Source: JABCYV01 sp963696025 (GTDB lineage: Bacteria > Acidobacteriota > Terriglobia > Terriglobales > Acidobacteriaceae). Taken from it: a stretch of DNA of 64,000 nucleotides. The notes beneath the pieces were generated by a model, which searched no databases, was not told the DNA's origin, and saw only the letters and a list, made by a program, of their open reading frames with translations. Within the stretch, counting starts at the first letter, position 1, and the number at the start of each line of letters is the position of its first letter. The translations under genes and the position numbers were made by a program. Shown in pieces: positions 25,737 through 35,337 of this stretch. The stretch spans positions 307,562-371,561 of the forward strand of contig CAVOII010000009.1 of the NCBI GenBank assembly GCA_963696025.1, in the 5' to 3' direction.

Positions 25737-25955
25737 ATGTCAGGTCGAGGTCGTTCGAGCTTTACCAAACGTCAGAAGGAGCGCTCACGTCAGGAAAAGC
25801 AGCGCGAAAAAGCGGAACGTAAAGTCCAGCGTAAATTAGAGAAGCAGGCAGGAGGTCCCGAAGAAGCCAGTGATCCGGCGGAAGATTTCTCCGCCGTGGC
25901 CGAGCAACTGGCGCTTCCTGGTTCAGACCGGAACGGGTCAAACGCAGAGGAGTAG
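25737..25955 (+). CDS. Small Lys/Arg/Glu-rich helical protein
   Basis: 72 residues from ATG 25737, preceded by GGAGGTTTCT. The first half (KRQKERSRQEKQREKAERKVQRKLEKQ) is a charged continuous helix; the second half is acidic (EEASDPAEDFSAVAEQLALPG). No family recognised by name, though similar short proteins accompany RRM genes in acidobacterial genomes. Coupled in transcription to the RRM gene 76 bases upstream (inference). Confidence 0.75.
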   Translation: MSGRGRSSFTKRQKERSRQEKQREKAERKVQRKLEKQAGGPEEASDPAEDFSAVAEQLALPGSDRNGSNAEE

Positions 25956-26000
25956 ACGGCCGCATCTTCTGTCTTCTGCCCTGGGTTCGTTTCCCCCAGC

Positions 26001-27014
26001 TCAGGCGGGAATAGCTTCCTCCGCTGCAATGGATCGCAGGTATTCGGCTGCGGTTTCCGGCAAAACCGGATTCAGCAACAATCTGGCCACGTTTTCAATT
26101 TCTAATGCTGGCGGCAAATACGGAACAATACTCAAATGCCAGTGGTAGTAATTTGCTCCGGCATTCGCCACGGCCGCGGTGCGAATGGAATAACTGAAGT
26201 CGGGATCTTCCAGCCCGAAATAAATTTTTGCCAGCACGGCGTGCAGAATTCGCGCCAGGTCGGTGATTTCGTCAGCGCTGGTCTCGCCAAAATTTGCCAT
26301 ATGGCGCGAGGGTAGACACGAGTGCAAAACGCACTCGAAGAGGCGAATGGTTCCAGGGCGACGAAGTGTTCCGTCGTAATCACGATTCGTGTCTGCGCAT
26401 CTAACTCTTCCTGCAACACTCTGCAAAAAAATACATTCCTGGCACTTGCCCTAATGCCGCCGGCCTTCCTGGAGCCAAGTCGACACCTGTGCCGGAATCA
26501 TCTGAGTGGCGATTACTTGACTGTGCGGGTGTTCGAGTGAGGCACCCGCCCTCAGCCCATAGTTTTTCAAGATAGTGGCGTGCCCAATGCGCGAATCAAG
26601 ACTCAGTTCAGGGTAGCGAATTCTCGACGCGCGCCACACCCGAGCCAGTTGTGCTTCCGGCAATAGAGCGGTGCTGAGAGAGTGGTCAGGAGTTTCAATC
26701 ACTACTTCGTGGATACCAAATCCATCAGCGTCGCGAGGGGCATAGTTGGTCGGTGCCGGGCCTCCACAGGTGCGGACCACATCGAATTGGTCAGGCACCA
26801 CGCGGACCGTCCAACCGCACTTAGCCGCAGACGGAACTCGCAACAGTTCCGGTGCGGTTCGGTGCTCATTGCCCGGGCAGATTGGGCAGTTAGGATCGAA
26901 CGCCGGAAGATGTCTCTGCGGCCAGTTAGCCACGAGATCCTGCGGCTCCTGGACGGGCTCCGTGGCAACGAACACCCATTCCTTTGTAAACCGATCCTGC
27001 CGAAGTTGTGGCAT
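26001..27014 (-). pseudogene. galT: Galactose-1-phosphate uridylyltransferase, broken
   Basis: The 5' part (27014-26451) encodes a normal GalT N-terminus with zinc-site CPICPGNE and the nucleophile region LEHPHSQVIA (His-Pro-His). It then meets a TAG at 26453-26451. Past the stop, the expected ECIFCRVLQEELD is only readable if one base is removed from the T7 run (26425-26431). That frame gives RIVITTEHFVALEPFAS, after which another shift near 26340-26347 is needed to return to LPSRHMANFGE and the C-terminal YYHWHLSIVPYLP. Three lesions make this a pseudogene unless the assembly is wrong; the homopolymer lesion alone could be a sequencing error, the TAG less easily. Confidence 0.85.
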
Positions 27015-27344
27015 AAAGTCTCGCTGCTTTCAAAGTTGTGATCACGCAGAAAGCATTTGGTCTGCCAAGATTTATCTGTACTCAATTCAGCAGCCTGCGA
27101 AAAAACCGGCCGGAATCATGTTCCATTCCGGAACGAAAAATGTAAGACAGAATCCCAATTTGGACTGGCGCAGCGCGATTGAGCATTGCGGCGAGTAATA
27201 GACCTACGAGATGCGGAACCTATGACCGCTCAGCTTCATCGCCGCTCACCCGAACTCAGGCCAACTGTGTCGCATTGACTCGCCAGAAGTGACGTCACCA
27301 CTAGAAGGCACTTGCCTCAAACGCGCGATTTGACGAAGTTACGA

Positions 27345-27389
27345 TTGACAAGGGAAGACGCATTTGCCATATTGTCAAAGCGGTTAGCA
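27345..27389 (+). promoter_or_regulatory. Promoter of iolBD with LacI-type operator
   Basis: TTGACA (27345-27350), a 17-base spacer and CATATT (27368-27373) form a good sigma-70-like promoter. Immediately downstream, TCAAAGCGGTTAGCA (27375-27389) matches a LacI/CcpA-type operator with central AAGCGGTT. It shares the word TTGTCAAAGCG with the site upstream of iolG. The start site would fall inside the operator, which fits repression. The flanking 27015-27344 holds nothing else recognisable. Confidence 0.65.
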
Positions 27390-27450
27390 AACCAGTCACA
27401 AATACCATAGGCACAGCCCTGGAAACGCGTTGCGCTTAGCGGAGAACGAC

Positions 27451-28299
27451 ATGAGCGATGACGAATTCATCGTCCACTCGCAGAATTTGCCCGCGGAAAA
27501 GGCCGGCGAACTTCTTAATTTGCCTCGCCAGAAAGCGAGGTGGGAGTGGATGAGTTTTTTCGTCCGGCGTCTGCGTCCTGGAGATATTTACGAAACACGT
27601 ACGAAAAAAGAGGAAGCGGCGTTTGTACTGCTAGGCGGGAGGTGTCTGTCAGACTGGGGGAAGGGTAAAGAGCAAATCGGAAAGCGACGGAACGTCTTTG
27701 ACGGTTTTCCGTACGCGCTCTACTTGCCGAACGGGAACAGCGTCCGGTTCGAAGCGGAAACGGTTTGCGAGATCGGAGAGTGCCGAGTGCCCTCGGAAGC
27801 GCTGCTGGAGCCCAGGCTAATCACTCCTGGTGACGTGGTTACCAGCCTGCGCGGAGGGGGAAACGCGTCGCGCCAGATAGTCGATGTCATTACCCCAGCC
27901 TTCCCAGCGGACAAACTCATTGTCGTGGAGGTCTACACCCCGGGTGGAAACTGGTCCAGCTATCCTCCCCACAAACACGACGTCCACGACCCGCCCACCG
28001 AAGTCGATTTAGATGAGATCTATTATTATCGGATCAATCCGCCGGACGGATTTGCGTTCCAGCATCTCTACTCCCGTGAAAATGCAATCGAACGAACCCT
28101 CAAAACCAAGGACGGGGACGCGGTCCTGGTGCGCAGCGGCTACCACCCGGTGGTCGCCGGACCCGGATACGACGTGTACTATCTGAATTTTCTTGCCGGC
28201 TCGTCCCGCACCATGGCTGTCACCGAAGATCCGCAACATGTGTGGATCCGTTCTACGTGGAAGGAGCCAGATCCGCGCCTACCGCTGGTGAGAGGATGA
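27451..28299 (+). CDS. iolB: 5-deoxy-glucuronate isomerase
   Basis: 282 residues from ATG 27451 (GGAGAACGAC upstream; the TTG at 27430 is less likely). It has the IolB cupin pattern: the metal site GGNWSSYPPHKHDVHDPP with a downstream Glu in EVDLDEIYYYRINP, then GFAFQHLYS, DAVLVRSGYHPVVAGPGYDVYYLNFLAG. It isomerises 5-deoxy-D-glucuronate to 5-dehydro-2-deoxy-D-gluconate in inositol catabolism. Its stop overlaps the iolD start (ATGA). Confidence 0.96.
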   Translation: MSDDEFIVHSQNLPAEKAGELLNLPRQKARWEWMSFFVRRLRPGDIYETRTKKEEAAFVLLGGRCLSDWGKGKEQIGKRRNVFDGFPYALYLPNGNSVRFEAETVCEIGECRVPSEALLEPRLITPGDVVTSLRGGGNASRQIVDVITPAFPADKLIVVEVYTPGGNWSSYPPHKHDVHDPPTEVDLDEIYYYRINPPDGFAFQHLYSRENAIERTLKTKDGDAVLVRSGYHPVVAGPGYDVYYLNFLAGSSRTMAVTEDPQHVWIRSTWKEPDPRLPLVRG

Positions 28300-30206
28300 C
28301 CGACCCGCCGGATTTTGGGAATCGTGACGGAGACGTTTTCACAGAGCGTGGCCACATGACACGACGCCTGACCATGGCGCAAGCTCTTGTCACGTTCCTG
28401 AAGAACCAGTACAGCCAGCGTGATGGCAAGCAATACCGGTTTTTCGAGGGATGCGTGGGAATTTTCGGCCATGGCAACGTCGCCGGCATCGGACAAGCTC
28501 TCGAGCAGGATCCGGAACTGCCGTACTACTTGTTCCGTAACGAACAAGCTATGGTCCACACCGCAGCCGGCTTCGCCAGAGCGAGCAATCGGCTGCGAAC
28601 CTTGGTCTGCACCACTTCGATCGGCCCCGGCGCTACTAATATGGTGACCGGTGCGGCGGGGGCCACGATCAACCGCCTGCCTGTACTCCTTCTTCCGGGT
28701 GACATCTTTGCGCGCCGCAATGTCGCGCCAGTACTGCAGCAATTAGAGTCCGCAGCCAGCCAGGATGTCTCAGTGAACGATTGTTTCAGGCCAGTCTCCT
28801 GCTACTGGGATCGAATTAATCGGCCGGAGCAAATCTTGACTGCGCTTCCCATCGCCATGCGAGTACTGACTTCGCCGTCGGAAACCGGTGCCGTCGTACT
28901 CTCATTGCCGCAAGATGTGCAAGCCGAAGCTTTTGATTACCCGGAACAGTTCTTCGAGAAGCGAGTTTGGGTAATCGCCCGGCCCCGGTGCGACCGCGAA
29001 CTTCTGAACCGTGCCGCAGAATGGATTCTATCCTCGCGGCGGCCACTGATTATCGCTGGGGGAGGTGTGATCTATTCGGAAGCGAGCCAGGCGCTCGAGG
29101 AATTTGCCTCACAAACCGGAATTCCGGTAGTGGAGACTCAGGCTGGAAAGGGTTCCCTGCCCTACGATCATGCTCAGGCATTGGGGGCGATCGGTGTGAC
29201 CGGCACGCCGGGAGCCAATGTGCTGGCACGAGAGGCGGATCTGATCATTGGAATCGGCACAAGATACTCCGATTTTACGACTGCTTCCCAGACTGGGTTC
29301 CAAAACCCCGCGGTGCGATTTGTAAATGTGAACGTCTGCGAGTTCGACGCTGGCAAACAGGCGGCACTGCCGCTGGCCGGTGATGCGCGAGTCACACTGG
29401 AGGAACTGAAAGAATCGCTAAGAGGATTTCGGGTTGAAGAATCCTACAGCGCTCGATTGAAATCGCTGCGTGAGGCTTGGGAAAAAGAAGTCGACCGCAT
29501 CTTCCACCTTCAAATAGGCCCTCCCATCAGCCAGGGAGAAGTGATCGGGGCAGTGAACGAGATTTCTAGTGCTCGCGATGTTGTCGTGTGCGCTGCTGGC
29601 AGCCTCCCGGGGGACCTGCACAAACTATGGCCGACTCGCGATCCCAAGGGATATCACGTGGAGTACGGCTACTCCTGCATGGGGTATGAGATCGCTGGCG
29701 GCTTGGGGGTAAAAATGGCTGCGCCCGAGCGGGAAGTGTACGTGCTGGTGGGAGACGGATCGTACTTGATGATGGCGCAGGAAATCGTGACCTCCTTGCA
29801 AGAGAATCGCAAGCTCAATATCGTTTTGCTCGATAATCACGGATTTTCAAGCATCGGAGGTCTTAGCCGAGCTTGCGGCAATCGCGGCATGGGCACCGAA
29901 TATCGATACCGCCGAAACGGAAAGCTGGAGGGAGATCCAATCCCGGTTGATTTTGTTGCCAACGCAAAGAGTTTGGGGGCGCACGCAGTTCGGGCGACAA
30001 CACGCGATGAGCTCCGACGAGCGCTAGTTGAAGCGCGCGAGTATCCGCAGACTTCGGTGATTGTCGTGGAGACGTCATACGATCAGCGAGTTCCCGGCTA
30101 CGAATCCTGGTGGGATGTTCCCATCGCCGAGGTCTCAGAAAACGAGTCGGTGCGAACAGCTCGGGCGAAGTACGTGCAAAAAAGGGAGAAGGAACGGACC
30201 TTCTAA
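28296..30206 (+). CDS. iolD: 3D-(3,5/4)-trihydroxycyclohexane-1,2-dione hydrolase (ThDP enzyme)
   Basis: 636 residues from ATG 28296, overlapping iolB. The thiamine-diphosphate fold is clear: the catalytic-Glu region FRNEQAMVHTAAGFARA, the central domain GGGVIYSEASQALEEFA, and the ThDP motif VGDGSYLMM...LNIVLLDN. Length and FFEGCVGIFGHGNVAGIGQAL match IolD. It hydrolyses the cyclic dione from the IolE step to 5-deoxy-D-glucuronate, the IolB substrate. Thus iolB and iolD encode consecutive steps in one coupled operon. Confidence 0.96.
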   Translation: MTDPPDFGNRDGDVFTERGHMTRRLTMAQALVTFLKNQYSQRDGKQYRFFEGCVGIFGHGNVAGIGQALEQDPELPYYLFRNEQAMVHTAAGFARASNRLRTLVCTTSIGPGATNMVTGAAGATINRLPVLLLPGDIFARRNVAPVLQQLESAASQDVSVNDCFRPVSCYWDRINRPEQILTALPIAMRVLTSPSETGAVVLSLPQDVQAEAFDYPEQFFEKRVWVIARPRCDRELLNRAAEWILSSRRPLIIAGGGVIYSEASQALEEFASQTGIPVVETQAGKGSLPYDHAQALGAIGVTGTPGANVLAREADLIIGIGTRYSDFTTASQTGFQNPAVRFVNVNVCEFDAGKQAALPLAGDARVTLEELKESLRGFRVEESYSARLKSLREAWEKEVDRIFHLQIGPPISQGEVIGAVNEISSARDVVVCAAGSLPGDLHKLWPTRDPKGYHVEYGYSCMGYEIAGGLGVKMAAPEREVYVLVGDGSYLMMAQEIVTSLQENRKLNIVLLDNHGFSSIGGLSRACGNRGMGTEYRYRRNGKLEGDPIPVDFVANAKSLGAHAVRATTRDELRRALVEAREYPQTSVIVVETSYDQRVPGYESWWDVPIAEVSENESVRTARAKYVQKREKERTF

Positions 30207-30219
30207 GCTCCCCTCGAGG

Positions 30220-31629
30220 ATGGGCACAGTCGGTAAGGCAGGAGAATCCACAGTGCAAGCGACCAGCGATGGGGTGGCGGGAGCAACGGTAGCGGCAACG
30301 CCGCATCTGAAGCGAGTTTTGGGGCTTTGGGACCTGATCTACTACGGGATCATATTGACTTCACCGATCGCTGTGGTACCCATGTTTGGCGAGGCCCAGG
30401 TCCTTTCTCGTGGTCATGCGGTCGTGACTCTTCTCGCTGCCATGGTTGCGATGGCAGCAACTGCGGTGAGCTTTGGCCGTATGGCTACGGTTTATCCGTC
30501 GGCGGGATCGGTTTACACCTACGTGAGTCGCGGGTTTAATTCTCACATTGGATTTGTGATTGGTTGGGCGATGTTCCTAGAGTACCTCTTCCAACCTTTA
30601 CAAAACAGCCTCTACGCTGCACTCACCATACAGAGATTGGTTCCGCATGTTCCTTTCGCGCTGCTGTCGGCACTCGCGGTCGGTTTCATGACCCTGTTGT
30701 GCTGGTTTGGAATCCGCACCACGGCACGAGCCAATCAAATCCTACTGGCTTTCATGTCCGTAGTAATGGTGGCATTTATCGCCGAGGCGCTCTGGTACAT
30801 CGTTGGGCACCATCACTTGCAAGGGCTGGTTTCAATGCAGCCGCTCTACGACCCCAAAACGTTCAGTGTCCGCGCGATTGCTGCGGGCACGGCGCTGGCG
30901 GCGACCACGTATATCGGATTCGACGGCGTTAGCATACTGGCGGAGGAAGTCGAAAATCCGAGGCGAAATGTCCTGCTGGCCTCCGTGCTGGTTTGCGTTT
31001 TCACCGGGCTTTTCGCCGCCTTCCAGGTTTATTTGGCGCAACGTGTTTGGCCCGACTACCGCACGCTCGTGAATCCCGAAACCGCTTTTATGGATGTGGC
31101 GAAAGTTGTCGGCGGTTATGGGTTGTTTGCCGCATTTGGTGTCGTGCTGCTGGTATCAAGCCTGGCCTGCGGATTGGCAGGCCTTTTGGGTGCTGTACGC
31201 TTGCTCTATGGCATGGGACGCGACAACCTGCTGCCGCGGAAGATCTTCGGGCACTTGAACGCAGAGCGAGGCAATCCCTCATACAACGTAGCCATTGCCG
31301 GCGCCCTCGCCTATCTCGGTACGCTCACCATGCAATGGGAAAGATCGGTAGAGATTCTTAATTTCGGGGCCCTGATGGCTTTCATGGCCGTAAACCTTGC
31401 CGCAGTTCGCTATTTCGGTTTTTCTCCTGAGTTTACCGGGAAGCGAAACCTCTTTCTGGATGTAATTGTTCCCAGCTTAGGTTTTCTCTTCTGCCTGGTA
31501 ATCTTCCTGGGTCTACAAGGGTCGACGCTCGCCATCGGAGCAGCCTGGGTAGTGGGCGGCGGTCTCTATGTAGTCTTGAAGACAAGGGGCATGGGCACCC
31601 CAGTGGTTATCGACTTTAACGCATCCTGA
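30220..31629 (+). CDS. APC-superfamily permease, candidate cyclitol or amine importer
   Basis: 469 residues from ATG 30220 (CTCGAGG upstream), 13 bases after iolD. About twelve membrane helices follow a ~30-residue cytoplasmic tail. Signature stretches of the amino-acid/polyamine/organocation family are LGLWDLIYYGIILTSPIAV, YPSAGSVYTYVSRGFN and TYIGFDGVSILAEEVENPRRN. Position in an iol operon suggests it imports a cyclitol or amino-cyclitol, although APC carriers more often take amines; the second option fits the aminotransferase gene further right. This substrate is inference. Confidence 0.88.
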   Translation: MGTVGKAGESTVQATSDGVAGATVAATPHLKRVLGLWDLIYYGIILTSPIAVVPMFGEAQVLSRGHAVVTLLAAMVAMAATAVSFGRMATVYPSAGSVYTYVSRGFNSHIGFVIGWAMFLEYLFQPLQNSLYAALTIQRLVPHVPFALLSALAVGFMTLLCWFGIRTTARANQILLAFMSVVMVAFIAEALWYIVGHHHLQGLVSMQPLYDPKTFSVRAIAAGTALAATTYIGFDGVSILAEEVENPRRNVLLASVLVCVFTGLFAAFQVYLAQRVWPDYRTLVNPETAFMDVAKVVGGYGLFAAFGVVLLVSSLACGLAGLLGAVRLLYGMGRDNLLPRKIFGHLNAERGNPSYNVAIAGALAYLGTLTMQWERSVEILNFGALMAFMAVNLAAVRYFGFSPEFTGKRNLFLDVIVPSLGFLFCLVIFLGLQGSTLAIGAAWVVGGGLYVVLKTRGMGTPVVIDFNAS

Positions 31630-31634
31630 TTGCG

Positions 31635-32720
31635 CTAAGTTTCGCCAACTGCCACGGGCTCTTTCCTTGAGTGCAGCATAAAGCCACAAGATTCCCGCAC
31701 GCGGAGTTGGGGCAACAAGGTTACAGTTACCGGATGAGTGCGCTTGCCTTGGATGCGCTCCAGAAGTAGTCGTACGGCCGTATCGCCGAGTTCATATTTC
31801 GGCAGTTCGATCGTAGTCAGGCGGGGTCGGAAACACCCCAGCCAGGGGTAGTCGTCAAAACTCACCAGGCCGAAGTCTTCGGGACATCGCATACCGATTT
31901 CATCGGCTGCGCTCATAAATCCTACGGTCATCAGATAATTCGTGACCAACACCGCGTCCGGACGGTGGGGTAGCAGAGCCAGACCGGCCCGGTGACCGGA
32001 CTCGATGCGATAGTCGCCTTCGAAACTCAGCTCAGGATCATACTCAAGGCCACATGCTTCGAGCGCTTTGCGGTACCCTAGGCGGCGAGCGCGAGCATTA
32101 CTGACGTTAAGAGGGCCGCTGACGAAGGCGATTCTCTTGTGGCCAATGCGCGCCAGATGGGCGATAGCATCGATCGCACCCTGCCGGTCGTCAGTCTGTA
32201 CCACGTCGGTCTTCAGGCCCGGGCAGGTTCTCATGAGCAAGACGATCGGAGCTTTCGCCTCGTCCAGCATCCTCTGTTGGGCAACGGACAATGGAGAAGG
32301 TGTTTTGTTTAGAATTATTCCGTCGACCCGTTTTGAAAGCAGCAGTTCCAAGTACACGGCCTCTTTGTCTTGCTTATCGTCGCTGTTACAGAGCAGAACG
32401 CTGTAGCCCGCCTTTTGAGCTGCGTCCTCGGCGGCACGTACGATGGCCGGAAAGAAAGGATTGGCGATATCTGTCACTACCATGCCCAAGGTGTGGGTTT
32501 GTTGTTTAGCCAGGCTGCGAGCCAGCAGATTAGGCCGGTAGTTCAGTTTGTGGATGGCTGCTTCGACGCGACGGCCCAAAGTCGCGCTCACCCGTCCGGT
32601 TTTGTTGATAACCGCGGATACCGTAAATACGGAAACTCTCGCCTCGCGGGCAACGTCGTAAATGCTGGGCGCTTTTGCCACTCGGCCAGCCATCCGGGTT
32701 CGTCTTACTCTCTTAGGCAT
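31635..32720 (-). CDS. LacI-family transcriptional regulator
   Basis: 361 residues. The LacI helix-turn-helix and hinge are at about 18-68 (SIYDVAREARVSVFTVSAVI, NYRPNLLARSLA). A periplasmic-binding-protein-like effector domain follows (LGMVVTDIANPFFPAIVRAAED, HLARIGHKRIAFVSGP, DFGLVSFDDYPWLGCFRPRLTTIELP). The ATG at 32720 lacks a clear ribosome site; ATG 32693 would still leave a complete HTH. It ends 5 bases from the convergent permease and is divergent from iolG. It is the obvious candidate to bind the AAGCGCTT palindromes found at four other loci in the window. Confidence 0.95.
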   Translation of the reverse strand: MPKRVRRTRMAGRVAKAPSIYDVAREARVSVFTVSAVINKTGRVSATLGRRVEAAIHKLNYRPNLLARSLAKQQTHTLGMVVTDIANPFFPAIVRAAEDAAQKAGYSVLLCNSDDKQDKEAVYLELLLSKRVDGIILNKTPSPLSVAQQRMLDEAKAPIVLLMRTCPGLKTDVVQTDDRQGAIDAIAHLARIGHKRIAFVSGPLNVSNARARRLGYRKALEACGLEYDPELSFEGDYRIESGHRAGLALLPHRPDAVLVTNYLMTVGFMSAADEIGMRCPEDFGLVSFDDYPWLGCFRPRLTTIELPKYELGDTAVRLLLERIQGKRTHPVTVTLLPQLRVRESCGFMLHSRKEPVAVGET

Positions 32721-33134
32721 GAGAAACTACGGCTGCAGTGGGTGACGACAGCCATCGATCCGCGCCGCTTTGTCCGTCGATTGTAGAAATAACGGCGAGA
32801 TAACCCCTTATCGTTTTATCGTTTCAGGCTTTAAAGTACGGCCAAGTAGTCGAAAAAGTCAAAAATCACAGTTTTGGAGCGTCCCAGGGCGCTACTTCCT
32901 TGCTGGCTGTTCAGCCGGGATGCCAACCATTCAACCGCCGGTGGGCGGCACCACACCGAGGGGTGGTTTGAAGCTGGGTCTTATCTTTTCCTAAGCGGTT
33001 TGGCGATTCTCTTTCACTGCTGGCGCTGTGAATCAAATTGCAGTATGCTTTTTCGCATGAAGTCGGGAAGGATGTTCCATAAATATCTTTACCTCGCTTT
33101 GTCAAAGCGCTAAGATTTTCGGAGTAAATGTGAT
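32721..33134. other. Divergent intergenic region between lacI and iolG
   Basis: About 410 bases with no supported gene. It must carry both divergent promoters. The only distinct signal is the operator-like site at 33102-33115. A tandem TTATCGTTTTATCGTTT word lies at about 32809-32825. Confidence 0.5.
33102..33115 (+). promoter_or_regulatory. LacI-type operator upstream of iolG
   Basis: TCAAAGCGCTAAGA, an imperfect copy of the AAGCGCTT palindrome, 20 bases before the iolG start. It shares TTGTCAAAGCG with the iolB site. I see no strong -10/-35 beside it, so this site is weaker evidence than the three promoter-linked ones. Confidence 0.5.
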
Positions 33135-34169
33135 ATGCGCAAGTTGGGCATTGCTGTACTCGGCGTAGGAGAAATGGGCAAGCGTCACGCGGAGAACATC
33201 CGCCGTCTCGTCCCGCAGGCCCATCTGATTGCCGTAGCTGATGTGGCTGCGGCTCGGGCTGCGCAGGTGGCAGCTGACCTTGAGATCGAGCACTCGTTCG
33301 CCACTATCGAGGACATGCTGGAGCGCAACGATAAAGACATCGATTGCGTCCTGATCGCGTCTCCCGACAAATTTCATGCCCAGGCCATTCACACTGCCGC
33401 TGCCGCGGGAAAGGACATCCTTTGCGAAAAACCTCTGGCTCTGAATCTCGCGGATGCGCGCGCCGCGCTGGAGGCTGTGGCCAAGGCAGGCGTACGCCTA
33501 CAGATTGGTTTCATGCGCCGCTATGACTCCGGTTATGCAGCGGCCAGGAAACGAATCGAAGCCGGTGAAATCGGGGAGCCGGTCATCTTCAAGTCTATTG
33601 GCCGCGACAAGGATGCTCCTCCGATTGCATCTTATCGGTCCAAACTGAATGGCATGCTGCTTTACAACAACACGATTCATGATTTCGATTTGTCCCGTTG
33701 GTTGATGGGAGATGAAGTCATCGAGGTGCAGGCTTATACGACGGTGGCCATTCGCCCAGAAGTGGCGACGTACGGCGACATAGTCGCGAGTGTCGTCAAC
33801 CTGAAGTACCAGCGCGGCGCGATTGGCAACATCGAATCCTATGTACAAGCGGTCTATGGTTACGATATTCGCACCGAGATTGTTGGCTCCAAGGGCTCCA
33901 TACTTGTGGGAAGCATCCAGCAGACGCTGGCTACTTTCCTGACCAGAGAGGGTGGCGTCCAACCACTTGCCGATCACTTCCTCACCAGATTCGCTGACGC
34001 CTATGTTGCCGAGGTCAGAGATTTTGTGCAGACCATGTTGGACGACCGGCCGCCTCGCGTTTCCGGCGAAGATGGCTTGCGTGCCCTTGAGATCGCAATG
34101 GCGGCTGAGAGCTCTCATCTGCAGTCCAAGCCATGTAGCGTCGCCCAAGCAGCCGCGCTGACGGTTTAG
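33135..34169 (+). CDS. iolG: Inositol 2-dehydrogenase (Gfo/Idh/MocA family)
   Basis: 344 residues. An N-terminal Rossmann NAD site (AVLGVGEMGKRHAENI), the EKP motif (CEKPLAL), then RRYDSGYAAARKRIEAGEIGEP and the substrate loop NNTIHDFDLSRWLMG typical of myo-inositol dehydrogenases. It oxidises myo-inositol to scyllo-inosose with NAD, the first step of the pathway. It heads a run of four same-strand genes. A paralogue of similar length lies at 45813-46847. Confidence 0.92.
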   Translation: MRKLGIAVLGVGEMGKRHAENIRRLVPQAHLIAVADVAAARAAQVAADLEIEHSFATIEDMLERNDKDIDCVLIASPDKFHAQAIHTAAAAGKDILCEKPLALNLADARAALEAVAKAGVRLQIGFMRRYDSGYAAARKRIEAGEIGEPVIFKSIGRDKDAPPIASYRSKLNGMLLYNNTIHDFDLSRWLMGDEVIEVQAYTTVAIRPEVATYGDIVASVVNLKYQRGAIGNIESYVQAVYGYDIRTEIVGSKGSILVGSIQQTLATFLTREGGVQPLADHFLTRFADAYVAEVRDFVQTMLDDRPPRVSGEDGLRALEIAMAAESSHLQSKPCSVAQAAALTV

Positions 34170-34190
34170 GGTGGGTTGGAGGAAAAAGGA

Positions 34191-35291
34191 ATGATGACTC
34201 GAGTAACAGATGCAACCTACAAAAGTCCTTTACATGAAATGACGCAATCGACTCTCACGTGTCTGTGGAATGATTCGGCCTCCATCCAGGAACTCACCTA
34301 CTCGATCGAACACGGCGCAGTGGGAGCGACGTGCAATCCGGTGATTGTGCTCGGAGTACTCAAGAAAGAGATGGCCTTATGGAAAGATCGTATTCGTAGG
34401 CTGATAGAAGAGTGCCCTCATGCTACCGAGGACGAGATCGCTTGGCGACTGGTGCGTGAAGTCTCGGTGAAGGCTGCCAGCCTGCTCAAACCGGTGTTCG
34501 ATAGCCAGCACGGCCGCAACGGAAGACTCTCGATCCAGACGGATCCGCGGCTCTATCGCGATTCGCAAGCCATTGTGAGGCAAGCCGAGGAATTCTCCAG
34601 ACTCGCGCCCAACATGATCGTCAAGATTCCCGTGACCCGGGCCGGGCTCCCTGCCATCGAAGAAGCGACTTATCGCGGGATCACCATCAATGCGACCGTT
34701 TGCTTCACCCTGCCGCAGTGCATTGCCGTGGCCGAAGCCGTGGAGCGGGGCCTCGCACGGCGCGAAAGTGCAGGCAAGGAAATCGCGACCATGGGACCCG
34801 TTTGTACCATCATGGTTGGCCGCCTGGATGACTGGCTGAAAGTTGTTGCGGAGAGAGACAACATCACCATCGACCCCGGTTACGTGGAATGGGCCGGTGT
34901 GGCTGTGTTCAAGAAAACGTACCAGATATTCCGTGAACGTGGCTACAGAATCCGGCTACTATCGGCAGCGTTCCGCAACCACATGCATTGGAGCGAGTTC
35001 ATCGGTGGAGACGTGGTCATTTCGCCACCTTATTCCTGGCAGGTTCGTTTGAATGCGAGCGACGTCGAAGTCAGACCCCGGATCGACAAACCGGTGGACC
35101 CGGAAATTATTGAGGAGCTCTCCCGGAAGTTTGTCGATTTTCGTCGCGCCTACGATGACGGAGGGCTGTCAGTCGAAGAATTCGATTCATTCGCCCCTTC
35201 TCGCCGAACACTCCGCCAGTTCATCACCGCTTGTCACGACCTTGATGGCCTGGTGCGTGACTTTCTGCTGCCTAATCCCGACGTGTCCTGA
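34191..35291 (+). CDS. Transaldolase-family protein
   Basis: 366 residues from ATG 34191, preceded by GGAGGAAAAAGGA. The transaldolase barrel is seen in LWNDS, GAVGATCNPVIVL, then APNMIVKIPVTRAGLPAIEEA with the Schiff-base Lys (VKIP), and GITINATVCFTLPQ. Its length is close to the longer transaldolase type. In the classic inositol pathway the six-carbon product is cleaved by the IolJ aldolase, which is absent here; a transaldolase-like enzyme may act on that or another sugar phosphate (inference). Confidence 0.88.
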   Translation: MMTRVTDATYKSPLHEMTQSTLTCLWNDSASIQELTYSIEHGAVGATCNPVIVLGVLKKEMALWKDRIRRLIEECPHATEDEIAWRLVREVSVKAASLLKPVFDSQHGRNGRLSIQTDPRLYRDSQAIVRQAEEFSRLAPNMIVKIPVTRAGLPAIEEATYRGITINATVCFTLPQCIAVAEAVERGLARRESAGKEIATMGPVCTIMVGRLDDWLKVVAERDNITIDPGYVEWAGVAVFKKTYQIFRERGYRIRLLSAAFRNHMHWSEFIGGDVVISPPYSWQVRLNASDVEVRPRIDKPVDPEIIEELSRKFVDFRRAYDDGGLSVEEFDSFAPSRRTLRQFITACHDLDGLVRDFLLPNPDVS

Positions 35292-35337
35292 AACAAACAA
35301 GATTGATCAACCGAGGTCGCTGGTGAGGGAGGTCGGA

